64,000 nucleotides of DNA from CAG-217 sp963605415 (GCA_963605415.1 CAVCUL010000007.1:1-64000), one strand, 5' to 3'. Shown: positions 43,023-52,084, counted from the first letter of the stretch. A program made the numbers and translations. The notes: generated by a model from the letters alone, not told the origin.

Positions 43023-43049
43023 TTAGCACTCGCAAGCGAAGAGTGCTAA
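43023..43049. promoter_or_regulatory. CIRCE operator (HrcA site)
   Basis: Exact consensus TTAGCACTC, nine bases, GAGTGCTAA. This is the HrcA-bound heat-shock operator normally found before groESL and dnaK operons. Confidence 0.97.
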
Positions 43050-43071
43050 TTTTGGAACAAAGGTGATTGTA

Positions 43072-44961
43072 ATGAGAAAAAAACAATTCAAGGCAGAGTC
43101 TAAAAAGCTGCTGGATATGATGATTAACTCTATTTATACCCATAAGGAAATTTTTTTGCGCGAGCTGATTTCCAATGGGTCTGACGCACTGGACAAGCTG
43201 TACTTCCGTTCTCTGACGGACGACACGGTGGGTATGAGCCGCAGCGACTTTCAGATCCGTTTGGCGGTGGACAAGGACGCCCGCACCCTGACCGTTACGG
43301 ACAACGGCATCGGTATGACTGCCCAGGAGCTGGAACAAAATCTGGGCACCATCGCCAAGTCCGGCTCCCTGAACTTTAAGCAGGAGAACGACACCAAGGC
43401 CGCCGATGACGTGGAGGTGATCGGCCAGTTCGGCGTTGGGTTCTACTCCGCCTTTATGGTGGCGGACAAGGTGACCGTGGAGTCCCGGGCCTTTGGGGCA
43501 GATACCGCTAACCGCTGGACCTCTACCGGCGCAGACGGCTATACTCTGGAGCCTTGCGACAAGGCAGACTGCGGCACGGTGATCACCCTGCACCTGAAAG
43601 AGAACACCGAGGAAGAGAACTATGATGAGTTCCTGGAGCCGTACCGGATCCAGGGGCTGGTGAAGAAATACAGCGACTATATCCGCTACCCCATCGTGAT
43701 GCAGATGAGCCACCAGGTGCCGGACCCGGACAAAGAGGGCGAGACCATTACTGAGGTGGCAGACGAGACCCTGAACTCTATGGTGCCCCTGTGGCGCAAG
43801 TCCAAAATCGAGTTGAAGCCGGAGGATTATAACGAATTCTACAAGCAGCGCTTTGGCGACTATGAGGACCCGGTAGATGTGATGCACTTTAAAACCGAGG
43901 GCCAGGCCACCTTTGACGCCCTGCTGTATATCCCCAAGAACCCGCCCTTTGACTACTACACCAAGGAGTTTGAAAAGGGGCTGGCGCTGTATTCCAACGG
44001 CGTGCTGATCATGGAGAAGTGTCCGGATCTGCTGCCGGATCACTTTAGCTTTGTGCGGGGGCTTATTGACAGTGCGGATCTGAGCCTGAACATCTCTCGT
44101 GAAATGCTCCAGCACGATCACCAGCTGAAGCTCATTGCCAAGGCCATCAACCGCAAGATCAAGAACGAGCTGACCCGTATGCTGAAGAATGAGCGGGAGA
44201 AGTACGAGGCGTTCTTCAAGACCTTTGGCGTGCAGCTGAAGTTCGGCGTATATGCCAACTACGGCGCCGAGAAGGACGACCTGAAAGACCTGCTGCTGTT
44301 CAGATCCTCTGCCGGGGAGGGTATGGTGACCCTGAAAGAGTATGTGGACGGTATGGCCGAGGGGCAGGACACCATTTACTATGCCTGCGGCGACACGGCG
44401 GAGAAGATCGCCCTGCTGCCCCAGACGGACGCGGTGCTGAGCAAGGGCTACCAGGTGCTGTACCTGACGGACGATGTGGACGAGTTTGCCCTGCAAATGC
44501 TTATGGAGTATGACGGCAAAAAGTTCGCCAACATTACAAAGGACGACCTGAACCTGGAGAGCGAAGAAGAAAAGAAAGCCATGGAGCAGAAGAACGCCGA
44601 CGCCAAGGGCCTGCTGGACGCCATGAAAGAGGCGCTGGGCGAGGAAGTCAGCGCCGTGAAGTTCTCCGGCAACCTGGGCAGCCACGCGGTGTGCCTGTCC
44701 GCAGAGGGCTACCTGTCCATGGAGATGGAAAAGGTGCTCAGCAGTATGCCCGGCGGCGGCCAGGGCGCCAAGGCCCAGCTGGTGCTGGAGATCAACGACA
44801 AGCACCCGCTGGCAGAGAAACTGTTTGCCCTGTTAAAGGACGATCCGGACACTTTGAGGAAATACACCAAGATCCTGTACGACCAGGCACGGCTGATCAG
44901 CGGGCTGGATGTGCAGAACCCCACGGCACTGGCAGACAGCATTGTGGATATGATGTTGTAA
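43072..44961 (+). CDS. htpG: Hsp90-family chaperone HtpG
   Basis: 629 residues. N-terminal ATPase of the GHKL type with LRELISNGSDALDK, VTDNGIGMT, GTIAKSGS and IGQFGVGFYSAF; middle domain with catalytic Arg in SLNISREMLQ; C-terminal dimerisation domain. ATP-driven folding of client proteins in the cytoplasm. The ATG at 43072 is chosen over GTG at 43063 because AAAGGTG then lies six bases upstream. Controlled by a perfect CIRCE, unlike B. subtilis htpG which is outside the HrcA regulon. Confidence 0.97.
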   Translation: MRKKQFKAESKKLLDMMINSIYTHKEIFLRELISNGSDALDKLYFRSLTDDTVGMSRSDFQIRLAVDKDARTLTVTDNGIGMTAQELEQNLGTIAKSGSLNFKQENDTKAADDVEVIGQFGVGFYSAFMVADKVTVESRAFGADTANRWTSTGADGYTLEPCDKADCGTVITLHLKENTEEENYDEFLEPYRIQGLVKKYSDYIRYPIVMQMSHQVPDPDKEGETITEVADETLNSMVPLWRKSKIELKPEDYNEFYKQRFGDYEDPVDVMHFKTEGQATFDALLYIPKNPPFDYYTKEFEKGLALYSNGVLIMEKCPDLLPDHFSFVRGLIDSADLSLNISREMLQHDHQLKLIAKAINRKIKNELTRMLKNEREKYEAFFKTFGVQLKFGVYANYGAEKDDLKDLLLFRSSAGEGMVTLKEYVDGMAEGQDTIYYACGDTAEKIALLPQTDAVLSKGYQVLYLTDDVDEFALQMLMEYDGKKFANITKDDLNLESEEEKKAMEQKNADAKGLLDAMKEALGEEVSAVKFSGNLGSHAVCLSAEGYLSMEMEKVLSSMPGGGQGAKAQLVLEINDKHPLAEKLFALLKDDPDTLRKYTKILYDQARLISGLDVQNPTALADSIVDMML

Positions 44962-44980
44962 TCCGAATCAAAAACAAAAG

Positions 44981-45014
44981 CGGCACCGCTTGCAGTTGCA
45001 GGCAGTGCCGTTTT
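44981..45014. terminator. Terminator between htpG and the small membrane-protein gene
   Basis: CGGCAC (44981-44986) pairs with GTGCCG (45005-45010), flanked by AAAACAAAAG on one side and TTTTCG on the other. It could serve both convergent genes. Confidence 0.7.
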
Positions 45015-45042
45015 CGTTGTCTGTTTTTGTTTGAATGGGCGG

Positions 45043-45369
45043 TCAGGCGGCAATATCGCTGCCGGTAACGGCAGCTGCGGTCAACAGATTGCAGGCGGTT
45101 TGCGCCGTGCGTTCCAGTCCGGCCCGGCGGCGCTGTCTGCGGGCGTAGGCGGCTTTTTTGGCGGCTGCTTTCTTTTCCCGCCGGGCAATGACGATACCCA
45201 GAATGATGGTGTACACCACAAACTCGGCGGCAAACACCAGCTTCATTTGGGTGGGGTTCAACCAGTCCATCAGCCGGAAGGGCAGGCTCAGCAGGGCGTA
45301 GCCCACTGCCAGGGCAGTCAGGCTCAGCAGAGCGGATGTGAACAGGTGCTTAACAGTGTATTTTTTCAT
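45043..45369 (-). CDS. Small membrane protein, unknown function
   Basis: 108 residues with two hydrophobic segments (about 11-30 and 44-62) followed by a strongly basic tail (REKKAAAKKAAYARRQRRR) that should sit in the cytoplasm. AAGGAGG precedes the start region. Not recognised as a family; the basic tail could bind nucleic acid or acidic lipid, but this is speculation. Convergent to htpG. Confidence 0.6.
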   Translation of the reverse strand: MKKYTVKHLFTSALLSLTALAVGYALLSLPFRLMDWLNPTQMKLVFAAEFVVYTIILGIVIARREKKAAAKKAAYARRQRRRAGLERTAQTACNLLTAAAVTGSDIAA

Positions 45370-45481
45370 GGCATTGTACCTCCTTCAAATTGCAAATTCA
45401 TTGTAGCAATTCTTCGGTGCGGGCACAATGGGGATTTGCCGCAGTGTACGAAAGTTGTCTCTGTCAGTAAATAAATTTACT

Positions 45482-46765
45482 TTATTTTTCTGCCGCTTTT
45501 TCTGCTTTGCGCAGGGTGGCAGCCACAGCGCGGGCGGCTTCTTCCAGTCGATCGGCGGGCACGGCGGAGGGGGAGACCACCACCAGGTTTTTGCCGCTTT
45601 TCTCCTTTGCAATATACAAGGCCAGCCCCGCCTGCTCAAAGGGGGTGCTGTTCGGAAGCACGGGTGTTTCGATTCGCACTTGCAGGCCGTTTTCGCCTAC
45701 GCTCACCGGGTGGTCCGGCAGCTCCTTTGCCAGCAGGGCGCACAGGGTTTTGGCCTTGCCGGTGTACAGGCGGCGGATCTTTTTTGTGCGGGCGCTCATA
45801 TTCCCGTCCCGCAGGTAGGCGCACAGGGCGATCTGCTCTGTTTTGGACGCGGTTTGAGCGAATGTATCTTTCATTTGGTGATAAGCGGCGGCCAGCGCCG
45901 GGCTGAGTACCATAAAGCTGATGCGAATACCCGGCAGCAGCAGGGCGGAGAAGGCGCCCATATATACCACATTGCCGCTTCCCAGGGCGTACAGCGAGGG
46001 GGTAGGGGTGCTGTTGTAAAGGAAGTCGTTTTCAAAGTCATCCTCGATCACCACCGCACCGGTTTTGGCCGAGTGGGCACACAGCTCCAGCCGCCGCTGA
46101 ATGGGCATTACATCCCCCTGTCGGTTCATGTGGGAGGGGGACACATAGATAATGTCTGCGTCCTTGTACCGGGTGCGCACGGTGAAGCCGTGGGCGGCAA
46201 ACACGGTGCTGCCCTGTACAAAGCTGCCGTCCGGAAAGGACACGGTGCGCCGTTCTTTCAGCAGCACGCAGAGGATTTCCAGCAGCATTTGCACCCCGGC
46301 GCCCACCACAATATGCTCCGGTGCGGTAACCACATTGCGGCGTTGGCGCACATACTCTGCCAGGGCACAGCGCAGGTCGTACTCCCCCTGGGGCTCGCTG
46401 TAGGTCAGCAGCCGTTGGCGCTGGCGCAGAGCGCTCTTAATGTAGCGCTGCCACAGAGAGAAGTCAAAGCTGGACAGATCGGCGCTGTTGCCGGTAAGAT
46501 CCAGCCGGGGCGGTGCCTGTACCCGGGGGCGGGGCATAGGGGGCGCCGGTGCCTTGGGCCCCCCGGCCACAAAGTAGCCGCTTTGGGGCTTGGCGTAAAT
46601 ATAGCCCTCCGCCGCCAGCTGAAAGTAGGCGTTTTGTACCGTGGTGCGGCTGATCCGGTAAAGCTCCGCCGCCTTGCGAATGGAGGGCATACGGTCCCCT
46701 CGCCGCAGTTGTCCTTCGGCGATCATTTCCTTAAACATGGTGTAGGCTTGGGTGTATTTTAACAT
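45482..46765 (-). CDS. MocR/GntR-type regulator with aminotransferase-like domain lacking the PLP lysine
   Basis: 427 residues. An N-terminal winged-helix GntR domain (about 1-68, RMPSIRKAAELYRISRTTVQ) is followed by a fold type I aminotransferase-like domain with EPQGEYDLRCALAEYV, VSPSHMNRQG and VIEDDFENDF. In MocR/PdxR proteins the cofactor lysine lies in GTFSKxLFPGLR; here the same place reads GAFSALLLPGIR (Ser273-Ala274), so no Schiff base with PLP can form at that site. It is divergent from the pyridoxal kinase gene at 46859, the normal setting of PdxR, suggesting control of vitamin B6 salvage. Confidence 0.88.
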   Translation of the reverse strand: MLKYTQAYTMFKEMIAEGQLRRGDRMPSIRKAAELYRISRTTVQNAYFQLAAEGYIYAKPQSGYFVAGGPKAPAPPMPRPRVQAPPRLDLTGNSADLSSFDFSLWQRYIKSALRQRQRLLTYSEPQGEYDLRCALAEYVRQRRNVVTAPEHIVVGAGVQMLLEILCVLLKERRTVSFPDGSFVQGSTVFAAHGFTVRTRYKDADIIYVSPSHMNRQGDVMPIQRRLELCAHSAKTGAVVIEDDFENDFLYNSTPTPSLYALGSGNVVYMGAFSALLLPGIRISFMVLSPALAAAYHQMKDTFAQTASKTEQIALCAYLRDGNMSARTKKIRRLYTGKAKTLCALLAKELPDHPVSVGENGLQVRIETPVLPNSTPFEQAGLALYIAKEKSGKNLVVVSPSAVPADRLEEAARAVAATLRKAEKAAEK

Positions 46766-46858
46766 AACTGTACCTTAAAAAATCAGTGGTTTTGTGTCTT
46801 TTATTCCTGTCAAAGTTAGTATATACTATAGACAACAGAAAAGCAAGGGGGCGAGGAC

Positions 46859-47647
46859 TTGAAAAACTGCGTGGTCTTTAACGATCTTTCCGGCTATGGC
46901 AACTGTTCGCTGATGGCGGCCATTCCGGTGCTGACGGCGATGGGCGTGCGGGTGCACCCGGTGCCCACGGCGGTGCTCACCTGCCAAACCGGCTACGACC
47001 GCTACTCTATGGAGGATCTGACCGGGTTTATGCCCCGGTTCACTGCGGATTGGCAAGGGGTGCAGCCGGACGGTATCATCACCGGCTTTCTCAGCAATCC
47101 GGCCCAGGGGGACTGCATAGCGGACTTCCTGGCTGCCCACCGCACGGCGGATACGCTGTTGGTGGTGGACCCGGTGATGGCGGACGACGGCAGCCTGTAT
47201 GACGGATTTGATGAGGCACGGTGCAACGCGGTGCGCCGCTTGGCAAAGCAGGCGGATGTGCTCACCCCCAATGTAAGCGAGCTGGCGCTGCTGTGTGGGG
47301 CGGATTATACCGAGGATCCGGCGGCTGTTCGGCAAATGGGCGCCCGCTTGGCAGGGAATCACCGGGTGGTGGCGGTCACCGGCTATCGGCAGGGAACGGA
47401 GATTCACACCCTGGTGTTTGCCGATGGGGACTGCACGGACCTGGCAGCGCCCCTGCGCCCCGGTTCCTTTAGCGGCACCGGCGATCTGTTCGTTTCTGTA
47501 TTCACCGGCGGCCTGCTTCGTGGCCGGGCACCGGCAGTCGCTGCCAAACAGGCAGTGGATTTTCTCAGCCACGCCATCGCCGTTACCCAAGGTACAGACC
47601 CTCGGGACGGCGTGGATTTTGAAAAGATTATGGAGGATCTGTTATGA
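46859..47647 (+). CDS. pdxY: Pyridoxal/pyridoxamine kinase
   Basis: 262 residues of the PdxK/PdxY branch of the ribokinase fold. NDLSGYGNCSLMAAIPVL at the start, PTAVLTCQTGY, VDPVMADDG, LTPNVSEL and the catalytic GTGD in SFSGTGDLF. It phosphorylates B6 vitamers for salvage. The start codon is TTG with GGGGGCGAGG just upstream. The stop overlaps the ATG of the transporter gene, so kinase and uptake protein are coupled. Confidence 0.94.
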   Translation: MKNCVVFNDLSGYGNCSLMAAIPVLTAMGVRVHPVPTAVLTCQTGYDRYSMEDLTGFMPRFTADWQGVQPDGIITGFLSNPAQGDCIADFLAAHRTADTLLVVDPVMADDGSLYDGFDEARCNAVRRLAKQADVLTPNVSELALLCGADYTEDPAAVRQMGARLAGNHRVVAVTGYRQGTEIHTLVFADGDCTDLAAPLRPGSFSGTGDLFVSVFTGGLLRGRAPAVAAKQAVDFLSHAIAVTQGTDPRDGVDFEKIMEDLL

Positions 47648-48153
47648 ACAAAACGGTAAAAAAGATTTCATTCACGGCGCTGTTCGCCGCTATGGTGTTC
47701 GGCCTGACCATGCTGCACATTCCCATCGGTGCCGGAGGCTACATTCATGTGGGTGATGCCATGATTTATCTCAGCGGGCTGCTGCTGGGGCCTTGGGCGT
47801 TCCTGGCTGCGTCCATCGGCGCTGCGTTCTCTGATATCGCCAGCGGGTTTGCTACCTATGCCATTCCTTCTGCCATCATCAAATTCCTTATTGCAATTCC
47901 CTTTGTTGCATTATATAATAGGAGCAACAAATTGCTGACGGTGTGGACGGCGCTGTGCACCATCCTGTCCGGTGCCATTACCGTTGGCGGTTACTATGTG
48001 ACGGACCTGGTACTGTACCGGGAGGGCGCCATTGCGGATATTCCGGCCAATGCCATACAGGCACTGGGCAGCGCAGTGGTGTTTCTTGTGCTGGCGCTGG
48101 CGCTGGATAAGGCCGGAATTCCAAAAAGATTGAAGGGTTATCTCAATGGCTGA
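47644..48153 (+). CDS. ECF transporter S component, probably for vitamin B6
   Basis: 169 residues, about five or six hydrophobic segments, with the S-component N-terminal Ala-rich motif ALFAAMVFGLTML (cf. ECF AxxxA contact with the T component). HVGDAMIYLSGLLLGPW and the IKFLIAIP block are typical of the PdxU2/HmpT-like S proteins. Substrate is inferred from coupling to the pyridoxal kinase. The shared ECF energising module (EcfA/A'/T) is not in this window, as expected for group II systems. Overlaps pdxY by 4 bp and the next gene by 8 bp. Confidence 0.88.
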   Translation: MNKTVKKISFTALFAAMVFGLTMLHIPIGAGGYIHVGDAMIYLSGLLLGPWAFLAASIGAAFSDIASGFATYAIPSAIIKFLIAIPFVALYNRSNKLLTVWTALCTILSGAITVGGYYVTDLVLYREGAIADIPANAIQALGSAVVFLVLALALDKAGIPKRLKGYLNG

Positions 48154-48757
48154 TATTGTTTATCGCTATTACGACGGTGTGTATCTGAATATTACGAATA
48201 AGTGCCCCTGCAACTGCGCGTTTTGCATTCGCTCGAAGGGCGACGCTGTGGGCGACGCTAAGGAAATGTGGTTTGACACGGAGCCTACCTGGGAGGAGAT
48301 CAAGGCGGCGATTGACGCTTACGATTTTGCCCATACGGATGCGGCAGTGTTTTGCGGCTACGGTGAGCCCACCAATGCGTTGGAGCACCTGTTGCAGGCT
48401 GCGGATTATTTGAAAACCATCAACCCGCAAATACATTTGCGGCTGAACACCAACGGCCTGTCGGACTTAATTAACGGCAAGCCCACCGCCCAGCTGCTTT
48501 GCCGTCATTTTGACAGCATTTCCGTTTCTCTCAACGAGCCGACGGCAGAGAAGTATGACAAGATCACCCGCAACTGCTACGGCGGTAAGGCCTTTGACGC
48601 CATGTTGCAGTTCACCCGGGAATGTGTGGCCCACTGCCCGGATGTGCGTATGACGGTGGTGGATGTGATCCCCCCGGCGGATATTGAAAAATCCCGTCAG
48701 GTGTGCGAGAGCACCGGTGCCAAGTTCCGGGTGCGCAGCTTCGCCGCCGGTCGATAA
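48146..48757 (+). CDS. Small radical SAM protein (TatD-associated type)
   Basis: 203 residues. The CX3CX2C cluster is in NKCPCNCAFC (C20, C24, C27, plus an extra C22), and CGYGEPT matches the GGE-like SAM motif. The compact size and N-terminus VYRYYDGVYLNITNKC fit the family annotated as TatD-linked radical SAM protein; its reaction is unknown. No tatD is adjacent here. It overlaps the ECF gene by 8 bp, so it is part of the B6 operon. A strong terminator follows. Confidence 0.88.
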   Translation: MADIVYRYYDGVYLNITNKCPCNCAFCIRSKGDAVGDAKEMWFDTEPTWEEIKAAIDAYDFAHTDAAVFCGYGEPTNALEHLLQAADYLKTINPQIHLRLNTNGLSDLINGKPTAQLLCRHFDSISVSLNEPTAEKYDKITRNCYGGKAFDAMLQFTRECVAHCPDVRMTVVDVIPPADIEKSRQVCESTGAKFRVRSFAAGR

Positions 48758-48776
48758 AAGAGAGAATGGGCATAAA

Positions 48777-48820
48777 AAGCCGTCCGCTGCTCGTGCAGCG
48801 GACGGCTTCTGTGTTTTTAT
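48777..48820. terminator. Bidirectional terminator between the B6 operon and sdaAA
   Basis: 14-bp stem AAGCCGTCCGCTGC/GCAGCGGACGGCTT around TCGT, with A-run and T-rich flanks. Confidence 0.92.
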
Positions 48821-48825
48821 AGGGA

Positions 48826-49704
48826 TTAAAAGGGATTTTGCTCCAGCTTTTCGGCGATTTTTTGGCCAGTAGGGGTGGTGGCCAGCCCGGCTTGAGAGGT
48901 CTCTCGCAGGCAGGCGGGCAGCTGGCATCCGATCTCATACATGGCGTCGATCACCTCATCCGGGGGAATTACGCTCTGGATCCCCGCCAGCGCCATTTGG
49001 GCGGCCACTACTGCATTGGCGGCACCGGCGGCGTTGCGCTTAATGCAGGGGGTCTCCACCAGCCCGGCCACCGGGTCGCATACCAGCCCCAGCATATTTT
49101 TCAGCGCCATAGCGGCGCCCTGGGCAATGGCGTCGTTGTCGCCCCCGGCCAGGTACACCAGCCCACCGGCAGCCATGGCGGCGGCAGAGCCGATCTCTGC
49201 CTGGCAGCCCCCTTGGGCGCCGCTGATGGAGGCGTTCTCGGCAATTACGCTGCCGATCCCGGCGCTGACCAGCAGGGCGTGCAGCAGCTCTCGGCGGGGC
49301 AGCCCCTGCTGCTTTTGATAGGTGATGAGTACAGCGGGGATTACCCCGCAGCTGCCGGCAGTGGGGGCGGCCACAATGCGCTTCATACAGGCGTTGCTCT
49401 CTGCCACCTGCACCGCCGCGGCAATTACGGCAGACAGGTAGTTCCCCAGCAGAGTATCGCCTTTTTGGTTATATTTCGCCAGGCGGGCGCCGTTTTGACC
49501 GCCCATTTTGCCGGTGGTCACCGCCGCCGGGTCGTACTGGTTGATGGAGTCCTCCATGGCCTTTGCCATTTGCTCCATTCGCTCCAGCACCGCATTTTCC
49601 GTCACCTGGGTCTCCTTGGCCTGGGTGGTGAGTATCACCTGCCAGAAGGGACATTCCCGATCCTGGCAGCGACGCAGAATATCGTCTATTGAATGGTATG
49701 GCAT
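48826..49704 (-). CDS. sdaAA: L-serine dehydratase, alpha (catalytic) subunit
   Basis: 292 residues. Iron-sulfur enzyme that deaminates L-serine to pyruvate and ammonia. The [4Fe-4S] cysteines are visible in TAGSCGVIPA, LVCDPVAG and ETPCIKRNA. ASISGAQGGCQAEIG is the family block. The start overlaps the sdaAB 3' end by 19 bp. The two-subunit form is the usual Gram-positive arrangement. Confidence 0.96.
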   Translation of the reverse strand: MPYHSIDDILRRCQDRECPFWQVILTTQAKETQVTENAVLERMEQMAKAMEDSINQYDPAAVTTGKMGGQNGARLAKYNQKGDTLLGNYLSAVIAAAVQVAESNACMKRIVAAPTAGSCGVIPAVLITYQKQQGLPRRELLHALLVSAGIGSVIAENASISGAQGGCQAEIGSAAAMAAGGLVYLAGGDNDAIAQGAAMALKNMLGLVCDPVAGLVETPCIKRNAAGAANAVVAAQMALAGIQSVIPPDEVIDAMYEIGCQLPACLRETSQAGLATTPTGQKIAEKLEQNPF

Positions 49705-50369
49705 GGTGCTTCCTCCAAACGCAGATAACTAACTTTCTTAATGCCCTCCAGTGCGCGAATGGCGGCAATGGTGGAGGCAGGGATCTCCTGGTCGCACTCG
49801 GCGATAAAGGCGGCCTGCTTGCCCCGCCCGGAGCGGTACAGCCGCATTTCTGCAATATTCACCTTCGCCTCGGCCAGCAGAGCGCTGATTTTGGCCACCA
49901 TGCCGGGCACATCGGTGTTGCTGACGATCAGGGTGGGGTAGTCGCCGCTCACATTGGCCTCCAGCCCGTCGATCTCTGCAATATTGATGATGGAGCCGCC
50001 CAGGGACTGGCCGATCAGGTCCAGCACCTTACCGCTCTCACCTACCAGGTGCAGCTGTACGGAGTTGGGGTGGGCATTCTTCAGCTTGGCTTGCTCTAAA
50101 CGAAAGGTCATGCCCTGGGCCTTGGCAACGGCAAAGGCCCGGGGGATCCGGGCGTCGTCCGGGTGCATACCGCACAGCCCGGCGATCAGCGCCAGGGGCG
50201 TGCCGTGGCCGCTGCCGGTGAGCCAAAAGGAGCCGTACAGCCCCAGAGTGGCCTGGCGCACCGGCTCGCCCAGCAGCTGGCGGGAGATGTAGCCGATCCG
50301 TACCGCACCGGCGGTGTGAGAGCTGGACGGCCCTACCATCACCGGACCTAATATTTCAAAAATATTCAT
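49686..50369 (-). CDS. sdaAB: L-serine dehydratase, beta subunit with ACT domain
   Basis: 227 residues. It begins MNIFEILGPVMVGPSSSHTAGAV, the conserved start of the beta subunit, and ends with a C-terminal ACT domain (about 150-220) that may sense serine. GGGAGG lies nine bases before the ATG at 50369. Promoter on the minus strand directly upstream. Confidence 0.95.
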   Translation of the reverse strand: MNIFEILGPVMVGPSSSHTAGAVRIGYISRQLLGEPVRQATLGLYGSFWLTGSGHGTPLALIAGLCGMHPDDARIPRAFAVAKAQGMTFRLEQAKLKNAHPNSVQLHLVGESGKVLDLIGQSLGGSIINIAEIDGLEANVSGDYPTLIVSNTDVPGMVAKISALLAEAKVNIAEMRLYRSGRGKQAAFIAECDQEIPASTIAAIRALEGIKKVSYLRLEEAPCHTIQ

Positions 50370-50437
50370 CGCTTTGTCCTCCCTTGCGGGGTAAATCAAA
50401 CAGGCAACGGAGCTATGCTGTACCGTTGTCCTTTTTT

Positions 50438-50466
50438 ATTATATCCGTCTTTATTCGTACAGGCAA
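50438..50466 (-). promoter_or_regulatory. Promoter of sdaAB-sdaAA
   Basis: TTGCCT (50461-50466), 17 bases, perfect TATAAT (50438-50443) on the minus strand. Confidence 0.75.
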
Positions 50467-50531
50467 GTTTTTATTTTTTGCCTGCGGTCTGAAAACAGAA
50501 AAGGCGTGCATGCTTTACGCCAAACCGCAGG

Positions 50532-50560
50532 TTGCCTTTGCTTGGATTTTGATATATAAT
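50532..50560 (+). promoter_or_regulatory. Promoter of the fucosidase gene
   Basis: TTGCCT (50532-50537), 17 bases, perfect TATAAT (50555-50560). Confidence 0.75.
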
Positions 50561-50608
50561 CTAAAAAGGAGTTGTCTACGCAAAAGAGACAAATGGGGGG
50601 AGAACCAT

Positions 50609-52084
50609 ATGGATAAGCAAGCATATTTGGCGCAGATCGACCGGGTGATCGCCGCCGGTCCGTACAAGGCGGACTGGGGCAGCCTGAGCCGTCACGCCAC
50701 GCCCGGCTGGTATCAGGACGCCAAGCTGGGCATTTTTATTCACTGGGGGATCTACAGCGTGCCCGGCTACCGCAACGAGTGGTATTCCAGAGAGATGTAT
50801 GACCCCAAGACCCCCAGCTACCGCTACCATGTGGCCCATTACGGCAAGCCGGATCAATTCGGCTACAAGGATTTTATCCCTTTGTTTAAGGGAGAGAAGT
50901 TTGACCCGGCGGCTTGGGCCAAGCTCTTCCGCGCGGCGGGGGCGCAGTATGTGATGCCGGTGGCGGAGCACCACGACGGCTTTGCCATGTACCAAACGGA
51001 TCTTAACCGCTGGAACAGCGTGGAGATGGGGCCTCACCAAGATGTGCTGGGTCGGCTGAAAAGCGCCTGCCGGGCGGAGGGACTGGTGTTTTGCGCCTCC
51101 AATCACCGGGCGGAGCATTATTTCTTTATGAACAACGGGCGGCGGATCCCCAGCGATGTGAGCGACCCGGCCTACGGGGATTTTTACGGCCCGGCCAAGG
51201 ACAGCGACGCCCTGCTCTCTTACAAAATGAGCGCCACGGCCAACGACTGCCGCACCGAGGGACCCACCGAGGACTACCTGGAGGATTGGCTGGTGCGCTG
51301 CTGCGAGATGGTGGATCGCTACCGTCCCCGGGTGGTGTACTTTGACTGGTGGATCCACAATTTGGCGTTCAAGCCCTACTTAAAACGCTTTGCCGCCTAC
51401 TATTATAATCAGGCGGAGAGTTGGGGCGTGCAGGTGGATATCAACTACAAATTGCAGGCCTTTGCCCCCGGCTGCGCCATGCCGGATGTGGAGCGGGGCG
51501 CGCTGACGGAAATTTCGCCGGAGCCCTGGCAGACCTGTACCGCCATCGGCAAGCGCTCCTGGGGCTATACCCAAAACAATCAGTTCAAAAGCCCCTACCA
51601 TGTGATCACGGATCTAATCGACATTGTCAGTAAAAACGGCCGTATGCTCCTGAATGTGGGGCCAAAGCCGGACGGCACCATTACAAAGGAAGAAACCCGG
51701 GTGCTGCACACGCTGGGCGACTGGCTGGCAGTGAACGGCAAGGGCGTTTACGGCACCACCCCCTGGCGCTGCTACGGCGAGGGCAAGGTGCGGGCCAAGG
51801 CTGGCTTCTTCCAGGACAACAAGGCCAAGAAGTACACGCCTCGGGACTTTCGCTTTACTTACAAAGACGGGCGGATCTATGCCTTTCAAATGCTGCCGGG
51901 CAAGAACAAAACGGTGCGGCTGCGCACCTTTTGCACCACGGCCCAGGATCTGGACATTCGCCGGGTGACCTGGCTGGGGGTGGGGGAAGTGCCCTTTACC
52001 CGCAGCGCCAAGTACCTGGAATTGCGCTTGCCAAAGCCTCCGGGTACTTTGCTGCCCTTGTGTTTTGAAATAGAGTTGGGATAG
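50609..52084 (+). CDS. Cytoplasmic alpha-L-fucosidase (GH29)
   Basis: 491 residues. GH29 landmarks: GIFIHWGIYSVPGYRNEWY, AEHHDGFAMYQT, the nucleophile Asp in VVYFDWWIH, and SKNGRMLLNVGPKPDG near the end of the barrel, then a beta-sandwich tail. It hydrolyses terminal alpha-L-fucose. There is no signal peptide, so fucosylated oligosaccharides would have to be imported first, possibly by a transporter such as the GPH symporter at 53.8 kb. GGGGGGAG precedes the ATG. It is followed by the phosphoesterase gene after 46 bp. Confidence 0.93.
   Translation: MDKQAYLAQIDRVIAAGPYKADWGSLSRHATPGWYQDAKLGIFIHWGIYSVPGYRNEWYSREMYDPKTPSYRYHVAHYGKPDQFGYKDFIPLFKGEKFDPAAWAKLFRAAGAQYVMPVAEHHDGFAMYQTDLNRWNSVEMGPHQDVLGRLKSACRAEGLVFCASNHRAEHYFFMNNGRRIPSDVSDPAYGDFYGPAKDSDALLSYKMSATANDCRTEGPTEDYLEDWLVRCCEMVDRYRPRVVYFDWWIHNLAFKPYLKRFAAYYYNQAESWGVQVDINYKLQAFAPGCAMPDVERGALTEISPEPWQTCTAIGKRSWGYTQNNQFKSPYHVITDLIDIVSKNGRMLLNVGPKPDGTITKEETRVLHTLGDWLAVNGKGVYGTTPWRCYGEGKVRAKAGFFQDNKAKKYTPRDFRFTYKDGRIYAFQMLPGKNKTVRLRTFCTTAQDLDIRRVTWLGVGEVPFTRSAKYLELRLPKPPGTLLPLCFEIELG

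Noticed and set aside
43012..44805. 597-codon open frame antisense to htpG
   Set aside because: The same effect: shadow of a strongly biased coding sequence, overlapping the CIRCE operator.
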